DNA of 64,000 nt, from positions 434,001 through 498,000 of the forward strand of contig OY782500.1 in the NCBI GenBank assembly GCA_963677885.1. Direction: 5' to 3'. The notes beneath the pieces are model-generated. The model was not told where the DNA came from. It saw nothing but the letters and a program-made list of their open reading frames with translations, and ran no database searches. The DNA comes from UBA1351 sp963677885. GTDB lineage: Bacteria; Bacillota; Clostridia; Lachnospirales; Vallitaleaceae. The translations under genes and the position numbers were made by a program. Below, piece by piece: positions 53,424 to 62,879 of this stretch (position 1 is its first letter; every line of letters begins with the position of its first letter).

Positions 53424-55880
53424 CTACAACTTAGAATCCAAATACTCAATCGCCGCTTCCTCAGACTCATAATCACCAAACTTAATCTCCTTCACAACAC
53501 TAAATCGCAGCATGTAAGTAGTAGGTGATATCACAACACCGTATTTTTCACCCTCAAGTTCATAGACAATATACAACATGTCCCTATCCTCATTGACTTT
53601 AAAAACCTTAACCTCAGCCTCCAACGGCATCCTCAAAGAATCATTCCATATGGGGTAATTCTTCTGATGTGCTCCTTTGATGTAGATGTTTATCCCTTTT
53701 TCATCGTATTTACCATCATTATAATAGGGTGATGTAAATACCATAAACTGACCATAATCCAATTCGTAAAATTCCCCAGGTAACACATACCCTTTTAAGA
53801 CATCGTCATTAAATTTATTTCTATAATATTGAATAGCAAAATCATATATATACAAGGACGCATCTTCTGGAATAGGATAATCGGAGACTTCCTTGTCAGG
53901 TAACTGTTCTTCACCATACATACCTCTTTCCAGCCTCTGATACATAATTCGACCTTCCGCTTCTTCCCAGCCATAATCAATCATCCCCCCAGAAGATTCC
54001 AAAAAGTCAAGTTGCTCATGGATCCTGTCGTATACATATAATTGGCTCCCAAACTCAGTGCCTTGATAAAACAAAATATAATCATAACCTACCACCCCTG
54101 CAGCCTCTGAACTCTCAAACCATGATTCGTCCATGTCATAAACTGCATAATTCCCTGGTCCATCAACACCTTGATAGACGATCAAATTGTCATCCATTGA
54201 TGTAAGATACACACAATAATCGTTAATACCCAGGGGATAATGTGTCTTCCTATCTGGATTGTATTCAAACAGACAACCTAAAACTGTATAGAAAATTCTC
54301 CCATTTTCAGCAACATGAACTTCCCTTATTGGAAAACTATCAGTGGTATTATGAGTATTTCGATCAACCACATAACAGACTCCAACATTGACATAAATAT
54401 GATTTTCATCAAAATCCATGAGTAATTCATCTCTAAATTCGCCTTCGATTTCTTCTAACACATCCAGTTTATCAACCACACTTTTTTCATTTACTGAGTA
54501 AATTGATATATGACCCCTGGAATCAATATATCCAATTTCCCGGTCATGAGTCATAACTATTGGCAACATCTCATCTGAAAACTTGATATTTTCTCCCGAC
54601 TCAAAATCATAATAATACCAAGCGGAAGCTTCTAAATCTTCATAAGCCAGTATACCATCTGAATAAGCATATGAACCAATTGATCCCTCTATCAAGGCAA
54701 GGCCGCTCTCAAGATTACTAAGCTTTTCCTTTTGTCCATCCAGTACATAGACAGACCCCATATAATTGAAGCTGTCAGAAATAACATAGTCTAAACCACC
54801 ATAATTGACAACCAGTTCGTCACTGTCTAAAAACCGGATCGGCTCCATGTCCTCTCCCACTTGATAGGAATAATTGTAATACACTTGACCATCCCAATGA
54901 ATCCCCTTGTCCATATACTGATATCCAACACGAACCACCTCTTCCAATGATTCATCCTCTAGAAAATACAGTAAACGTTTACCGCTGTATTTGCCATGTA
55001 TTTCAATGATATCCGACCTTTCGAATTCACCTGAAACATCTTGTCCGTCTATTTTTATATGATGCCACTTATCTTTGCTTTCTTCATAGACGAAAACTTC
55101 CCCGCCTACAGATAACAAAAAATTCCCATCCATCATGTTTGAATAGCCAATTCCAAGACTATCCTTATCTGTATCAAACATTCCGGTCATGTCATCTGGT
55201 ATATCTAAAATGACGTTTCCGGCATGATCAACAATTTCATATTTTTCTTCTATCGTATTTCCCTTAATACGATAAACTATTGGACCCAAATCAACGCTGA
55301 TATCGCCCGTTTCACCGGTCACGGCTTCAACTTGCTCATCACTATCATCATCATCAGGTGCAATGGATATCTTACCTTCCTTATCAACTATATACTGACG
55401 GTCCATAATCTCATTTCCAACCCGGATAGGCACATAAAAGGCCATACCGCCCTCAGCTTCCATAAACTCAAGCCTATAATCCCCTGGAATAACCACATCA
55501 TCTACAGTATATGGATTCTCCGTCAATTCTCCATCCTTATCCACATATATCTTCAAGAGCCCTTCATAACAATTAATGGCCGACTCATCTAAAGGTAAAT
55601 CATCATTGTAATACCCATCTTCGAGTCCCTTTTTGAAAGACATTTTATATCTGCTGAAATTCCCAAATGGAATGTTCTCTTCAATAAATATACCAACCCC
55701 TGCTTCCTCGTCTGCTTCAACAGGATTTTCTTCTGTAGTCATTGGTTCATGAATAGATATCGATTCTTCTACTTGTTGATTTTCCACCTTATTACAACCT
55801 GTAAACACACAGATCACAAAAAAAATCATAACAAATATAAGTCGTCTTTCATTTTTTTCTATATTATAGTTAACCCTCAT
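53424..55880 (-). CDS. Large lipoprotein with propeller-like ectodomain
   Basis: 818 residues. A basic N-terminus and a hydrophobic helix end in the lipobox VCVFTGC (cysteine near residue 29). The acidic ectodomain contains many short blade-like segments (SAWYYYDFESGENIKFSDEM; RIFYTVLGCLFEYNPDRKTH; SQLYVYDRIHEQLDFLE) and a VDKEGKISIAPDDDD motif, consistent with a beta-propeller. No catalytic motif was seen. Start ATG 55880 follows GGGAG. It lies 20 nt downstream of the Phd-Uma2 gene and is probably co-transcribed with it, although the functional link is unclear. Confidence 0.85.
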   Translation of the reverse strand: MRVNYNIEKNERRLIFVMIFFVICVFTGCNKVENQQVEESISIHEPMTTEENPVEADEEAGVGIFIEENIPFGNFSRYKMSFKKGLEDGYYNDDLPLDESAINCYEGLLKIYVDKDGELTENPYTVDDVVIPGDYRLEFMEAEGGMAFYVPIRVGNEIMDRQYIVDKEGKISIAPDDDDSDEQVEAVTGETGDISVDLGPIVYRIKGNTIEEKYEIVDHAGNVILDIPDDMTGMFDTDKDSLGIGYSNMMDGNFLLSVGGEVFVYEESKDKWHHIKIDGQDVSGEFERSDIIEIHGKYSGKRLLYFLEDESLEEVVRVGYQYMDKGIHWDGQVYYNYSYQVGEDMEPIRFLDSDELVVNYGGLDYVISDSFNYMGSVYVLDGQKEKLSNLESGLALIEGSIGSYAYSDGILAYEDLEASAWYYYDFESGENIKFSDEMLPIVMTHDREIGYIDSRGHISIYSVNEKSVVDKLDVLEEIEGEFRDELLMDFDENHIYVNVGVCYVVDRNTHNTTDSFPIREVHVAENGRIFYTVLGCLFEYNPDRKTHYPLGINDYCVYLTSMDDNLIVYQGVDGPGNYAVYDMDESWFESSEAAGVVGYDYILFYQGTEFGSQLYVYDRIHEQLDFLESSGGMIDYGWEEAEGRIMYQRLERGMYGEEQLPDKEVSDYPIPEDASLYIYDFAIQYYRNKFNDDVLKGYVLPGEFYELDYGQFMVFTSPYYNDGKYDEKGINIYIKGAHQKNYPIWNDSLRMPLEAEVKVFKVNEDRDMLYIVYELEGEKYGVVISPTTYMLRFSVVKEIKFGDYESEEAAIEYLDSKL

Positions 55881-55900
55881 AACTTCTCCCTATACCCTTG

Positions 55901-56611
55901 TCACTTCCACCTAACCACAAGCCCCTCAAAAGTCATAGACACAATTTCATCCTCACCTCTAAAAGATCCTGCATTAACCACCTCATAATCCTTAAACTCA
56001 TAGGTAAATACCATATCTTTTTCAGGATCAACGACCCAATACTCCTTAACTCCTGACAACATATAAAGATTCAACTTATAAACCATGTCCTTAGACCTGG
56101 TTGAAGGCGAAAGTACTTCAACAACCAAACTCGGAACTCCCATATACTTATCCTTGTCGTTCCGCTTTTCATCCATATCGCAGATAATACCCACATCCGG
56201 CTGTACAACATTCTTCTTCTCATCGACTTCCAAAGTAATATCAAAAGGTGATAAGAAGGCCTTACAGTCCTTGCCTCTAAAGAACATATGCATATCAGCA
56301 TGAATATTTCCTACAATTTCCTGATGGGTTATTCTTGGTGATGACATCAAATACACTTGACCGTTAATCAACTCATAACGCTCTTCACTATTCTCAACCA
56401 ACTCAAGAAACTCCTCATAAGAAACCTTTCGGTCTTCTTCACCATAAGAAGCTGCTGATTCCCTTATCAGATTGTATTTATCAAGAGGCTCACTATAGGC
56501 TATAATCTTAGCAACAGCTCTTCCATTCTTCTTAACAATAACATCCTCATAAGTTAAGGTCTTAAGTATCTTTCCAAAATTATTCTTAACATGTGTAGCG
56601 GTCATTTCCAT
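55901..56611 (-). CDS. Phd-type antitoxin domain fused to a Uma2-family nuclease domain
   Basis: 236 residues. The first 55 (MEMTATHVKNNFGKILKTLT, then VIVKKNGRAVAKIIAYSE) match the Phd/YefM DNA-binding antitoxin fold. From about 60 to 236 the sequence follows the Uma2 (DUF820) family: YELINGQVYLMSSPRITHQE, QPDVGIICD, and LVVEVLSPSTRSKDMVYK, with GVKEYWVVDPEKD. These contain the Asp and E-x-(V/L)-S elements of the PD-(D/E)xK nuclease fold. In known type II systems Phd is an antitoxin and a separate toxin is encoded next to it, but none is seen here. The Phd part may instead guide DNA binding and autoregulation. AAAGGAG precedes ATG 56611. Confidence 0.88.
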   Translation of the reverse strand: MEMTATHVKNNFGKILKTLTYEDVIVKKNGRAVAKIIAYSEPLDKYNLIRESAASYGEEDRKVSYEEFLELVENSEERYELINGQVYLMSSPRITHQEIVGNIHADMHMFFRGKDCKAFLSPFDITLEVDEKKNVVQPDVGIICDMDEKRNDKDKYMGVPSLVVEVLSPSTRSKDMVYKLNLYMLSGVKEYWVVDPEKDMVFTYEFKDYEVVNAGSFRGEDEIVSMTFEGLVVRWK

Positions 56612-56625
56612 AGAACAACAACTCC

Positions 56626-56714
56626 TTTTAGCTAATTAAAACACAAGTTATAACCATTATTTATCATTAATTAGCTTTTTTATATAGGATTTATTCCCTA
56701 TTTTAGCTAAAATA
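56626..56714. promoter_or_regulatory. Array of three TTAGCTAA-type sites upstream of the Phd-Uma2 gene
   Basis: On the + strand TTTTAGCTAATTAA (56626-56639) and TTAATTAGCT (56667-56676) contain a 10-bp inverted repeat. A third site, TATTTTAGCTAAAATA (56699-56714), is a perfect 16-bp palindrome. A possible -10 TATATA on the minus strand (about 56680-56686) lies between the sites. The arrangement fits an operator for autoregulation by the Phd domain (inference). Confidence 0.6.
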
Positions 56715-56746
56715 ATCGAGCGCCACAAAATTCCTTTAACAGATTC

Positions 56747-59167
56747 TCACCCCGCAACCCCATCAACAACCTCCTCAAAAGACTCCTCATAAATCCTGAC
56801 AATCTTTTCAGGATTAACAGGTTTTGAGAAGAGATAGCCTTGCACAGCATCACAACCCATTTCCATCAGCATACGAAATTGATAGACCTCTTCAATGCCC
56901 TCAGCAATAACCTCCATGCCTAAGGTATGCGAAATATCAATAATATTCTCTAACACCCGAAGAGACGTCGGTTCAAGATACTCATCACACAAACTTTTAT
57001 CCAGTTTAATCTTATCAACCGGTATAAAAGTCAAGTAACTCAAAGAAGAATAACCGGTTCCAAAGTCATCCAGAGAAAGTTTAATCCCGATATCCTTCAT
57101 CTGATTAAGCATGGATAGGGCAGCATCCTTGTTTTCCATGATAGCCGTCTCTGTAATTTCAATACATATAAGCTCAGGACCTATATCATGTTTTTCCAAA
57201 AGATGGCCAAGATAGTCCACAAAATCCTGGTCTTCAAACTGTTTGGCAGAAAAGTTGACTGAAACAGGTTTAAGTTCCAGACCAAGCTCTCTCCAATGGG
57301 TCAGTTGAATGATTACTTCATTGACAACCCATCGTCCAATCATGTTTATGCTGCCGTCTTCTTCGGTAATCGGTATGAACTCATTAGGATAAAGCTCATT
57401 GTTCTTCATCCGGATTAAGGCCTCAAATCCTATGATTTGACAGGTCTCCATATCAATGATGGGTTGATACAAGAGTGTAAATCCATCCTCTGTGATTGCC
57501 TCGTGAAGAATCCCTGTTATTCGGGTGCGTTCCAACATTTCATCCGTCATGCTGGAATCGAAATACATATAATTTTTCTTTCCTGTCCTTTTCACCCTAT
57601 ACATAGCCAAGTCAGCGTTCATAATCAGCTGACTGACCTCCTTGCTGTCGTTGGGATATACAGACAACCCCATACTGATTCCAATATTGATTGCATCATC
57701 CCCCACGTATATTTTTTCGGAAAACACATCAAAGATCCTCTTTGCACGTTTGTCAATCTCCTCAATGCCAAAAACATCATCAATAAGAATGAGAAATTCA
57801 TCCCCTCCGAAACGGCTTATTTTTATATGTGGGTCTGCTTCAAGCAGAGACAAAAGACCGGCTATTTCACCTAGAACCTTATCCCCATAAACGTGCCCCA
57901 TTGTATCATTGATTTCCTTAAAGTTGTCTAAGTCCACCATAACAACAGCACCACAGTGGTGGTCTTCTAAAGCCTCTTCAAAAAACTCTAGAAAAGACCT
58001 GCGGTTTGCAATGCCGGTTAAAGGATCTGAATTCGAATAAGACGTGACCTCTTCAACCAGTGATTTCATACTTGCATTCATCTCGCTAAAGGCCTTTGAT
58101 AAGTCACCGATCTCGTCATTTCTCTTACCATATTTGGCAGTCAGGTCCTGTGTAAAATCTCCCTTACCCAGTAACCTTGCCTGTTGGGCAGCTGTGTTTA
58201 AGGGGCCCATCGTCTTCATAACTGTTATATATACAATAATCGCCAGGAAAAGTCCTGTAGTCAGAAAAATGCCAACCATAGTATTGGCAAAACTCTGAGC
58301 TTCTGAGGTAGCTGTCTTCATGTTTATAAGTTGAAAAACTCCCCAGCCGTTAATAGTCAAGGGTTCATATGCGAGAATATACTCTTCACCCTTGAAATTA
58401 ACCTCAATGATACTGGATTCTCCGGATAATACTTTCTCTAAAGGTTCACTAAAGCCAGGCACACTTCGAATATCAAAACCTTCTTCCATGTATTGTGCAT
58501 ATTCAGAATAGATGACACTGCCGTCATTGGCAATAAGGAAGTTGGTACTGTCTTCTCCTATCTCATGACTCTCCATGATTCCAGGAATTGAGTCTAATGC
58601 CACATCCCCAGAAACAAAAGAATGGTGATTGCTCATAGGATCATCAATACGGGAAATAACAGATACGACCACTGAACCAGTTCCATATTCTACATAAGGT
58701 GATGTAAAGGTAATGCCATCTGCATGTAAAGCAGGTTCGTACCAAGGCCTATTCCTTACATGATAATCCCTATCCGATACATAAAGACTGTTATCGGTAT
58801 AAAAATCAGCCTCGTCATTTGCTATCCAAACAAAAAGTAAATGCTCACTCGTCCCACAATAGGAAACAATGGTATCCAAAACAGTCTCATACAATGAATG
58901 AGACTGAATTTGATCATGACTTTGAACTTCTCTTAAGTATTGTCGTATATTCCTGTCCTGGGAAGCTTGTTTGGCAACCTGCTCTGCTATAGAAAAAACA
59001 TTGCTAATCTCACTGACTGCCTGGCCGGTTTGTGCCAGGATCTGTGCATCCAGATCCTCTCTCAGCTTAACACTGATCCTGTTTACTGACCAAACACCGA
59101 TAATAATAAATATAGCAGAAATAATGACTATAATCCCCAGTGTCAACTTAGTAGCTAGATGTTTCAT
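56747..59167 (-). CDS. Membrane-bound GGDEF-EAL protein with dCache-type sensor
   Basis: About 806 residues from ATG 59167, because the ATG at 59179 is itself part of GGAGGAG. Order: TM1 (about 8-28), an external dCache-like sensor (about 30-295; YVSDRDYHVRNRPWYEPALH), TM2 (about 296-318), HAMP-like helix, GGDEF domain (intact GGDEF about 454-458, SDPLTGIANRR) and EAL domain (EAL about 582-584). EAL catalytic elements are all present: NFSAKQFED, ITETAIMEN, LDDFGTGYSSLSYL, DKIKLDKSL, EGIEE. No RxxD inhibitory site lies in front of GGDEF. The protein can in principle make and break c-di-GMP in response to a small external ligand; which activity dominates is not visible. Confidence 0.95.
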   Translation of the reverse strand: MKHLATKLTLGIIVIISAIFIIIGVWSVNRISVKLREDLDAQILAQTGQAVSEISNVFSIAEQVAKQASQDRNIRQYLREVQSHDQIQSHSLYETVLDTIVSYCGTSEHLLFVWIANDEADFYTDNSLYVSDRDYHVRNRPWYEPALHADGITFTSPYVEYGTGSVVVSVISRIDDPMSNHHSFVSGDVALDSIPGIMESHEIGEDSTNFLIANDGSVIYSEYAQYMEEGFDIRSVPGFSEPLEKVLSGESSIIEVNFKGEEYILAYEPLTINGWGVFQLINMKTATSEAQSFANTMVGIFLTTGLFLAIIVYITVMKTMGPLNTAAQQARLLGKGDFTQDLTAKYGKRNDEIGDLSKAFSEMNASMKSLVEEVTSYSNSDPLTGIANRRSFLEFFEEALEDHHCGAVVMVDLDNFKEINDTMGHVYGDKVLGEIAGLLSLLEADPHIKISRFGGDEFLILIDDVFGIEEIDKRAKRIFDVFSEKIYVGDDAINIGISMGLSVYPNDSKEVSQLIMNADLAMYRVKRTGKKNYMYFDSSMTDEMLERTRITGILHEAITEDGFTLLYQPIIDMETCQIIGFEALIRMKNNELYPNEFIPITEEDGSINMIGRWVVNEVIIQLTHWRELGLELKPVSVNFSAKQFEDQDFVDYLGHLLEKHDIGPELICIEITETAIMENKDAALSMLNQMKDIGIKLSLDDFGTGYSSLSYLTFIPVDKIKLDKSLCDEYLEPTSLRVLENIIDISHTLGMEVIAEGIEEVYQFRMLMEMGCDAVQGYLFSKPVNPEKIVRIYEESFEEVVDGVAG

Positions 59168-59254
59168 TGACTCCTCCATTTAATGCTGTGTTCCATCTCG
59201 ATCACCTTATTAAGTATATCTGTCTTTAACCTGCTTCATTTATCATAGTTGTCT

Positions 59255-62200
59255 TTACTTTATTTCAGATAATAGATTTCCGTCTTGATCAGTAGTAACA
59301 TACCAGCCAGCATACGGACTGCTAAACACATAATGTCCATCGCTGTCTATCTCAACATTGCTGAAATAATCTTTCTTTTCACCACCAAAGAATTTCACCC
59401 ATCGAACCATACCTCCATTGGAAACTTTCAGACCAAAAGCATGACTGATTTCAGCTGTACCGCCTAATTGACTAGATCCGCAAGTAATTATGTTGCCATC
59501 CTTATCCACGATAGCATCATTTATGTATGATATGTCTCCACCGGCATCATCAAGAATTTCCGCCGCTACTTGCCATATAAGACTACCATTTTCATCAATC
59601 TTAAATAGCAATGCATGCGTACCATTTCGTCCGACCAAGACATATTTCCCGTCAATTCCTTTAATAATTTTTTGACAGTCATTAAATATATCATCTGATG
59701 AGTATTGCTTATCCCATAATGTATCTCCCTCACCATCGACACCAACAGCCCAGATATCTCTAATATAAGGGTTATTCGTTGATAACCTTTTAGAACCACT
59801 GGCAATGATCCGGTTGTTGTTTCCTTCAATGACATCTTGGAATACCCCATCAATGACTTCATATTCATTCACGAAAATAATATCTCCATCAGGTGAAACT
59901 TTGACTAGCAAACCGTTATCTTCAGAGTATGTGTAACCTACAGCTGCATAATTACCATCACTAAGACCAATTATTTCATAAATACTACATTTCAATTCGT
60001 TTTGAAGATATGCTTTAAGATTTTCTAAGATACTTGAATCTATATTCGTATCCACATCTGAATTTCCATTATCTTCTATAGGATCCTCGGTTTCCTCTTC
60101 TCCAGTCGAATAATTCGTTGTACCTGATATGGTCTGACTGTAATAAGTTTGCGAGTTCATGTAGACAATTAATCGATATGTATACACATGACCATCTTCT
60201 ATATCATAATCAATAATTGTACTAGGTGTTGTCTTAACATAATCCTTTAATGACTCAAAGGCACCATTGTCAATCTTCTTCTCAAGTTCAACATCGATAT
60301 TTGAGTCCAATTCATCCCAAAAAATCACTGCTGCCGAGTCACTGGCAGAATAAGAGAATCCTGCAATATCAATCTCATTTGTCTCTGAATCAAATTCTAC
60401 AACATCAGAATAATCGCTGTAAGCCAAAGTTTCGAAACTCATCGTCCCGACAACAAGAATTTTTTTATAAGCCCTCACCCGATAATAATAAGTATCTCCG
60501 GTCGCCTCTTCAGTAAAACTCTTCTCACTGTCCTCAACAACTGCAGCAACTTCGAAGTCACCGGTTCCAACAGCACGTTCAACCATATAACCATCAGCCT
60601 CAGCAACATCGTTCCAATCTAATTTAATATTATTTTCAATGCTGATGCTCGAAATGTTGATATCATCAAAGGTCACATTATTCGGGCTGCCATAGCCGAC
60701 ATTCATCTCAAGGTTATCAACATAAGCCCCGTATACCCCATCTGCATAAACCGGTGTGTCATCTCCTTTGGAAACAAAAACAAGTCTTATTTCAATATCT
60801 GGATAACCTGTATTTCCGAAGTAATTAACAAAAGAACCTATACCCGACATAGATGAATAATCATGTAGATTATACTTCATATGCTGCCAACCATTTGTTT
60901 CTGTAAAGAAGGGGCCACTAGCACCTACTGGCGTCACGTTAGTCCAGGCATCATATGCAGATGGTTTTATCTGCAAGACAAAATAATCCGTCTTGTTCAA
61001 CCCTATTCCGCTAAGGGTGTCAACATACAAGTCGAATTCCACAACCGCTGCCTTAATTTGAGGATCAGAATTATCATAATGAAATTCAAGGGCTGATCTC
61101 ATATTTTCTTCATAGCCTCTGTTGCGTCCGGTATACCTTCCGTTATGTACTGCAGCACAATATGCAACACCGCCCATATTACTGCCTGTAGGATCATTTA
61201 CAATCCCCCAATAATCTGTTTGAAACCACATTTTATTGTCATCATAGGATTCAAGACCGTCAATTGAAGAACTCATATCAAATACAGTTCCTGTATTCAT
61301 AAACTCAACATCCGGATCACCATGATTCATTTCATCACGAAAACTCTCGCTTGTCTCATATACGCCAAAAGGTGAAAAGCTCTCAGTTTGTACGGTAATT
61401 GTACGATTGCTTGTATTGACTAGACCTTCAAGAACCTCATAACCACCGGACTCATCAAAATGTAAGACCACAAGTTCAGAGGGACTGGCACTGGCATCAT
61501 ATTCGAGGGTGACATATGCAGCTGCTTCAAGTTCTCCCCCCTCAAGTGTGATTTCCACATTTTTACCGGCATTAGAAAAATAACTTGCATAAACTGAAGC
61601 CATCTCTGAATCCGCTAGCTCTTCTATAGTAACTTGACTTCCCTGTGAAAGACCACCATTTACAAACTCAACCTTGGTCTTTTCCGTCAGTTCAACACTT
61701 CCACCACTGGTTCCAATATACTCAGAGCTTTCTGCCAATCCATCACTTATTTTCACAAACGAAAACCGTCTTGTATCATCCTCGAAGATAAACTGGTTTT
61801 CAGTCAGAACCAAAATTTTATACGGAATGTTGTTAATAGTATATTTTTCGTAATTAACTTCGTAAGAAAAGCTGCCTATATTTCCATCATGATTCTCTAT
61901 AACTTGGCTGCCATCATATTCAAGGGTTGACACAATATCTAGCTTGTTATTGTTGAAAGTGTCAAGTTCCCATTTACCAAGCAAATAATCTGCATCGAAA
62001 TGGGTTACAATTTTGGTTTTTCTGCGATTACTATAGAGCATCCTGATAATCATGGTTGCAGCTTCAGCACGGGTAGCCCCATTATATGGCTTAAAGTCTC
62101 CATCAGGGTATCCGGTTATAACTCCTAATTGATAGGATTTCAAGACACCCTCTCTGAAAGCAACACCAATAGTATTATAATCATTCACATATAAGTCATA

Positions 62201-62629
62201 ACTACTCCAACTGTCATCAACCTCGTCTTCAATGGCTCTAGCTACAATCCCTGCCATTTCAGCTCTAGTCATCGTGTCTGAAGCGTATGACCGATCACTT
62301 AGCATTTCTTTATATATTGAATTGCTGATCAGATTAAGATTATATGCTTTTTCAATATAATCCGTAGCCCAGTAGCCTGATGCATTTCCCACATCATAAC
62401 CTAATGAAACGACAACCATTTTCATAAATTCGTCCCGGTGAACATTATTATTTGGTTTAAAACTGCCGTCAGCGTATCCTTTAACAATACCCAAATCCGT
62501 AAGACTGAGCACATCATCCCTAAACCAATCTCCTGATTTTACGTCACTAAACCCCTGTGCATCGACAAGACCACTACCCATGCTCAACAGTATAATTAGA
62601 CATAACATACTAGCTATAAATCTTTTCAT
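59255..62629 (-). CDS. Large N-terminally SLH-anchored surface protein with FN3-like domains
   Basis: 1,124 residues. A signal peptide is followed by three SLH domains (about 25-205; VKGYADGSFKPNNNVHRDEF; ITGYPDGDFKPYNGATRAEA). A lipocalin-like module (about 215-300; YLLGKWELDTFNNNKL) comes next. A beta region then ends in SFSPFGVYE (about 415), followed by a carbohydrate-binding-like domain (about 440-645; AVVEFDLYVDTLSGIGLNKT). Two FN3-like domains (about 650-835; GYMVERAVGTGDFEVAAVV) and a C-terminal propeller-like region (from about 870; NGSLIWQVAAEILDDAGGDI) end it. It is probably a glycan-binding or matrix-binding cell-wall protein. Start ATG 62629 follows GGAGG. Confidence 0.9.
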   Translation of the reverse strand: MKRFIASMLCLIILLSMGSGLVDAQGFSDVKSGDWFRDDVLSLTDLGIVKGYADGSFKPNNNVHRDEFMKMVVVSLGYDVGNASGYWATDYIEKAYNLNLISNSIYKEMLSDRSYASDTMTRAEMAGIVARAIEDEVDDSWSSYDLYVNDYNTIGVAFREGVLKSYQLGVITGYPDGDFKPYNGATRAEAATMIIRMLYSNRRKTKIVTHFDADYLLGKWELDTFNNNKLDIVSTLEYDGSQVIENHDGNIGSFSYEVNYEKYTINNIPYKILVLTENQFIFEDDTRRFSFVKISDGLAESSEYIGTSGGSVELTEKTKVEFVNGGLSQGSQVTIEELADSEMASVYASYFSNAGKNVEITLEGGELEAAAYVTLEYDASASPSELVVLHFDESGGYEVLEGLVNTSNRTITVQTESFSPFGVYETSESFRDEMNHGDPDVEFMNTGTVFDMSSSIDGLESYDDNKMWFQTDYWGIVNDPTGSNMGGVAYCAAVHNGRYTGRNRGYEENMRSALEFHYDNSDPQIKAAVVEFDLYVDTLSGIGLNKTDYFVLQIKPSAYDAWTNVTPVGASGPFFTETNGWQHMKYNLHDYSSMSGIGSFVNYFGNTGYPDIEIRLVFVSKGDDTPVYADGVYGAYVDNLEMNVGYGSPNNVTFDDINISSISIENNIKLDWNDVAEADGYMVERAVGTGDFEVAAVVEDSEKSFTEEATGDTYYYRVRAYKKILVVGTMSFETLAYSDYSDVVEFDSETNEIDIAGFSYSASDSAAVIFWDELDSNIDVELEKKIDNGAFESLKDYVKTTPSTIIDYDIEDGHVYTYRLIVYMNSQTYYSQTISGTTNYSTGEEETEDPIEDNGNSDVDTNIDSSILENLKAYLQNELKCSIYEIIGLSDGNYAAVGYTYSEDNGLLVKVSPDGDIIFVNEYEVIDGVFQDVIEGNNNRIIASGSKRLSTNNPYIRDIWAVGVDGEGDTLWDKQYSSDDIFNDCQKIIKGIDGKYVLVGRNGTHALLFKIDENGSLIWQVAAEILDDAGGDISYINDAIVDKDGNIITCGSSQLGGTAEISHAFGLKVSNGGMVRWVKFFGGEKKDYFSNVEIDSDGHYVFSSPYAGWYVTTDQDGNLLSEIK

Positions 62630-62782
62630 TACAACCTCCTACTTTCACTCTCTTCCTTTATTTATAAATTTTCACTTTCAGTACTGGACTTAGTATACCA
62701 GTTTCCTTATCACTAATAAGACTTCCTGTTACTAGAATATATAGTTTTCTATTTTTTGAACTTCGTTCACTTAATCTGTTTA

Positions 62783-62788
62783 ATTATA
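62783..62788 (-). promoter_or_regulatory. Possible -10 element for the large N-terminal SLH gene
   Basis: A perfect TATAAT on the minus strand about 155 nt upstream of ATG 62629, preceded by a T-run. No convincing -35 was found at 16-19 nt. Nothing else was identified in the gap 62630-62870. Confidence 0.3.
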
Positions 62789-62879
62789 CAAAAAAAATGT
62801 TACAATATAGTGAACAGTATCTGAACTATTTTCATATTATTCTCCTACACCTTTTCCACTCGTCTCATACCATAATTTT

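Noticed and set aside
55901..56611. Complete type II toxin-antitoxin pair
   Set aside because: No separate toxin gene such as Doc or RelE lies beside the Phd domain, so only a fusion is claimed.
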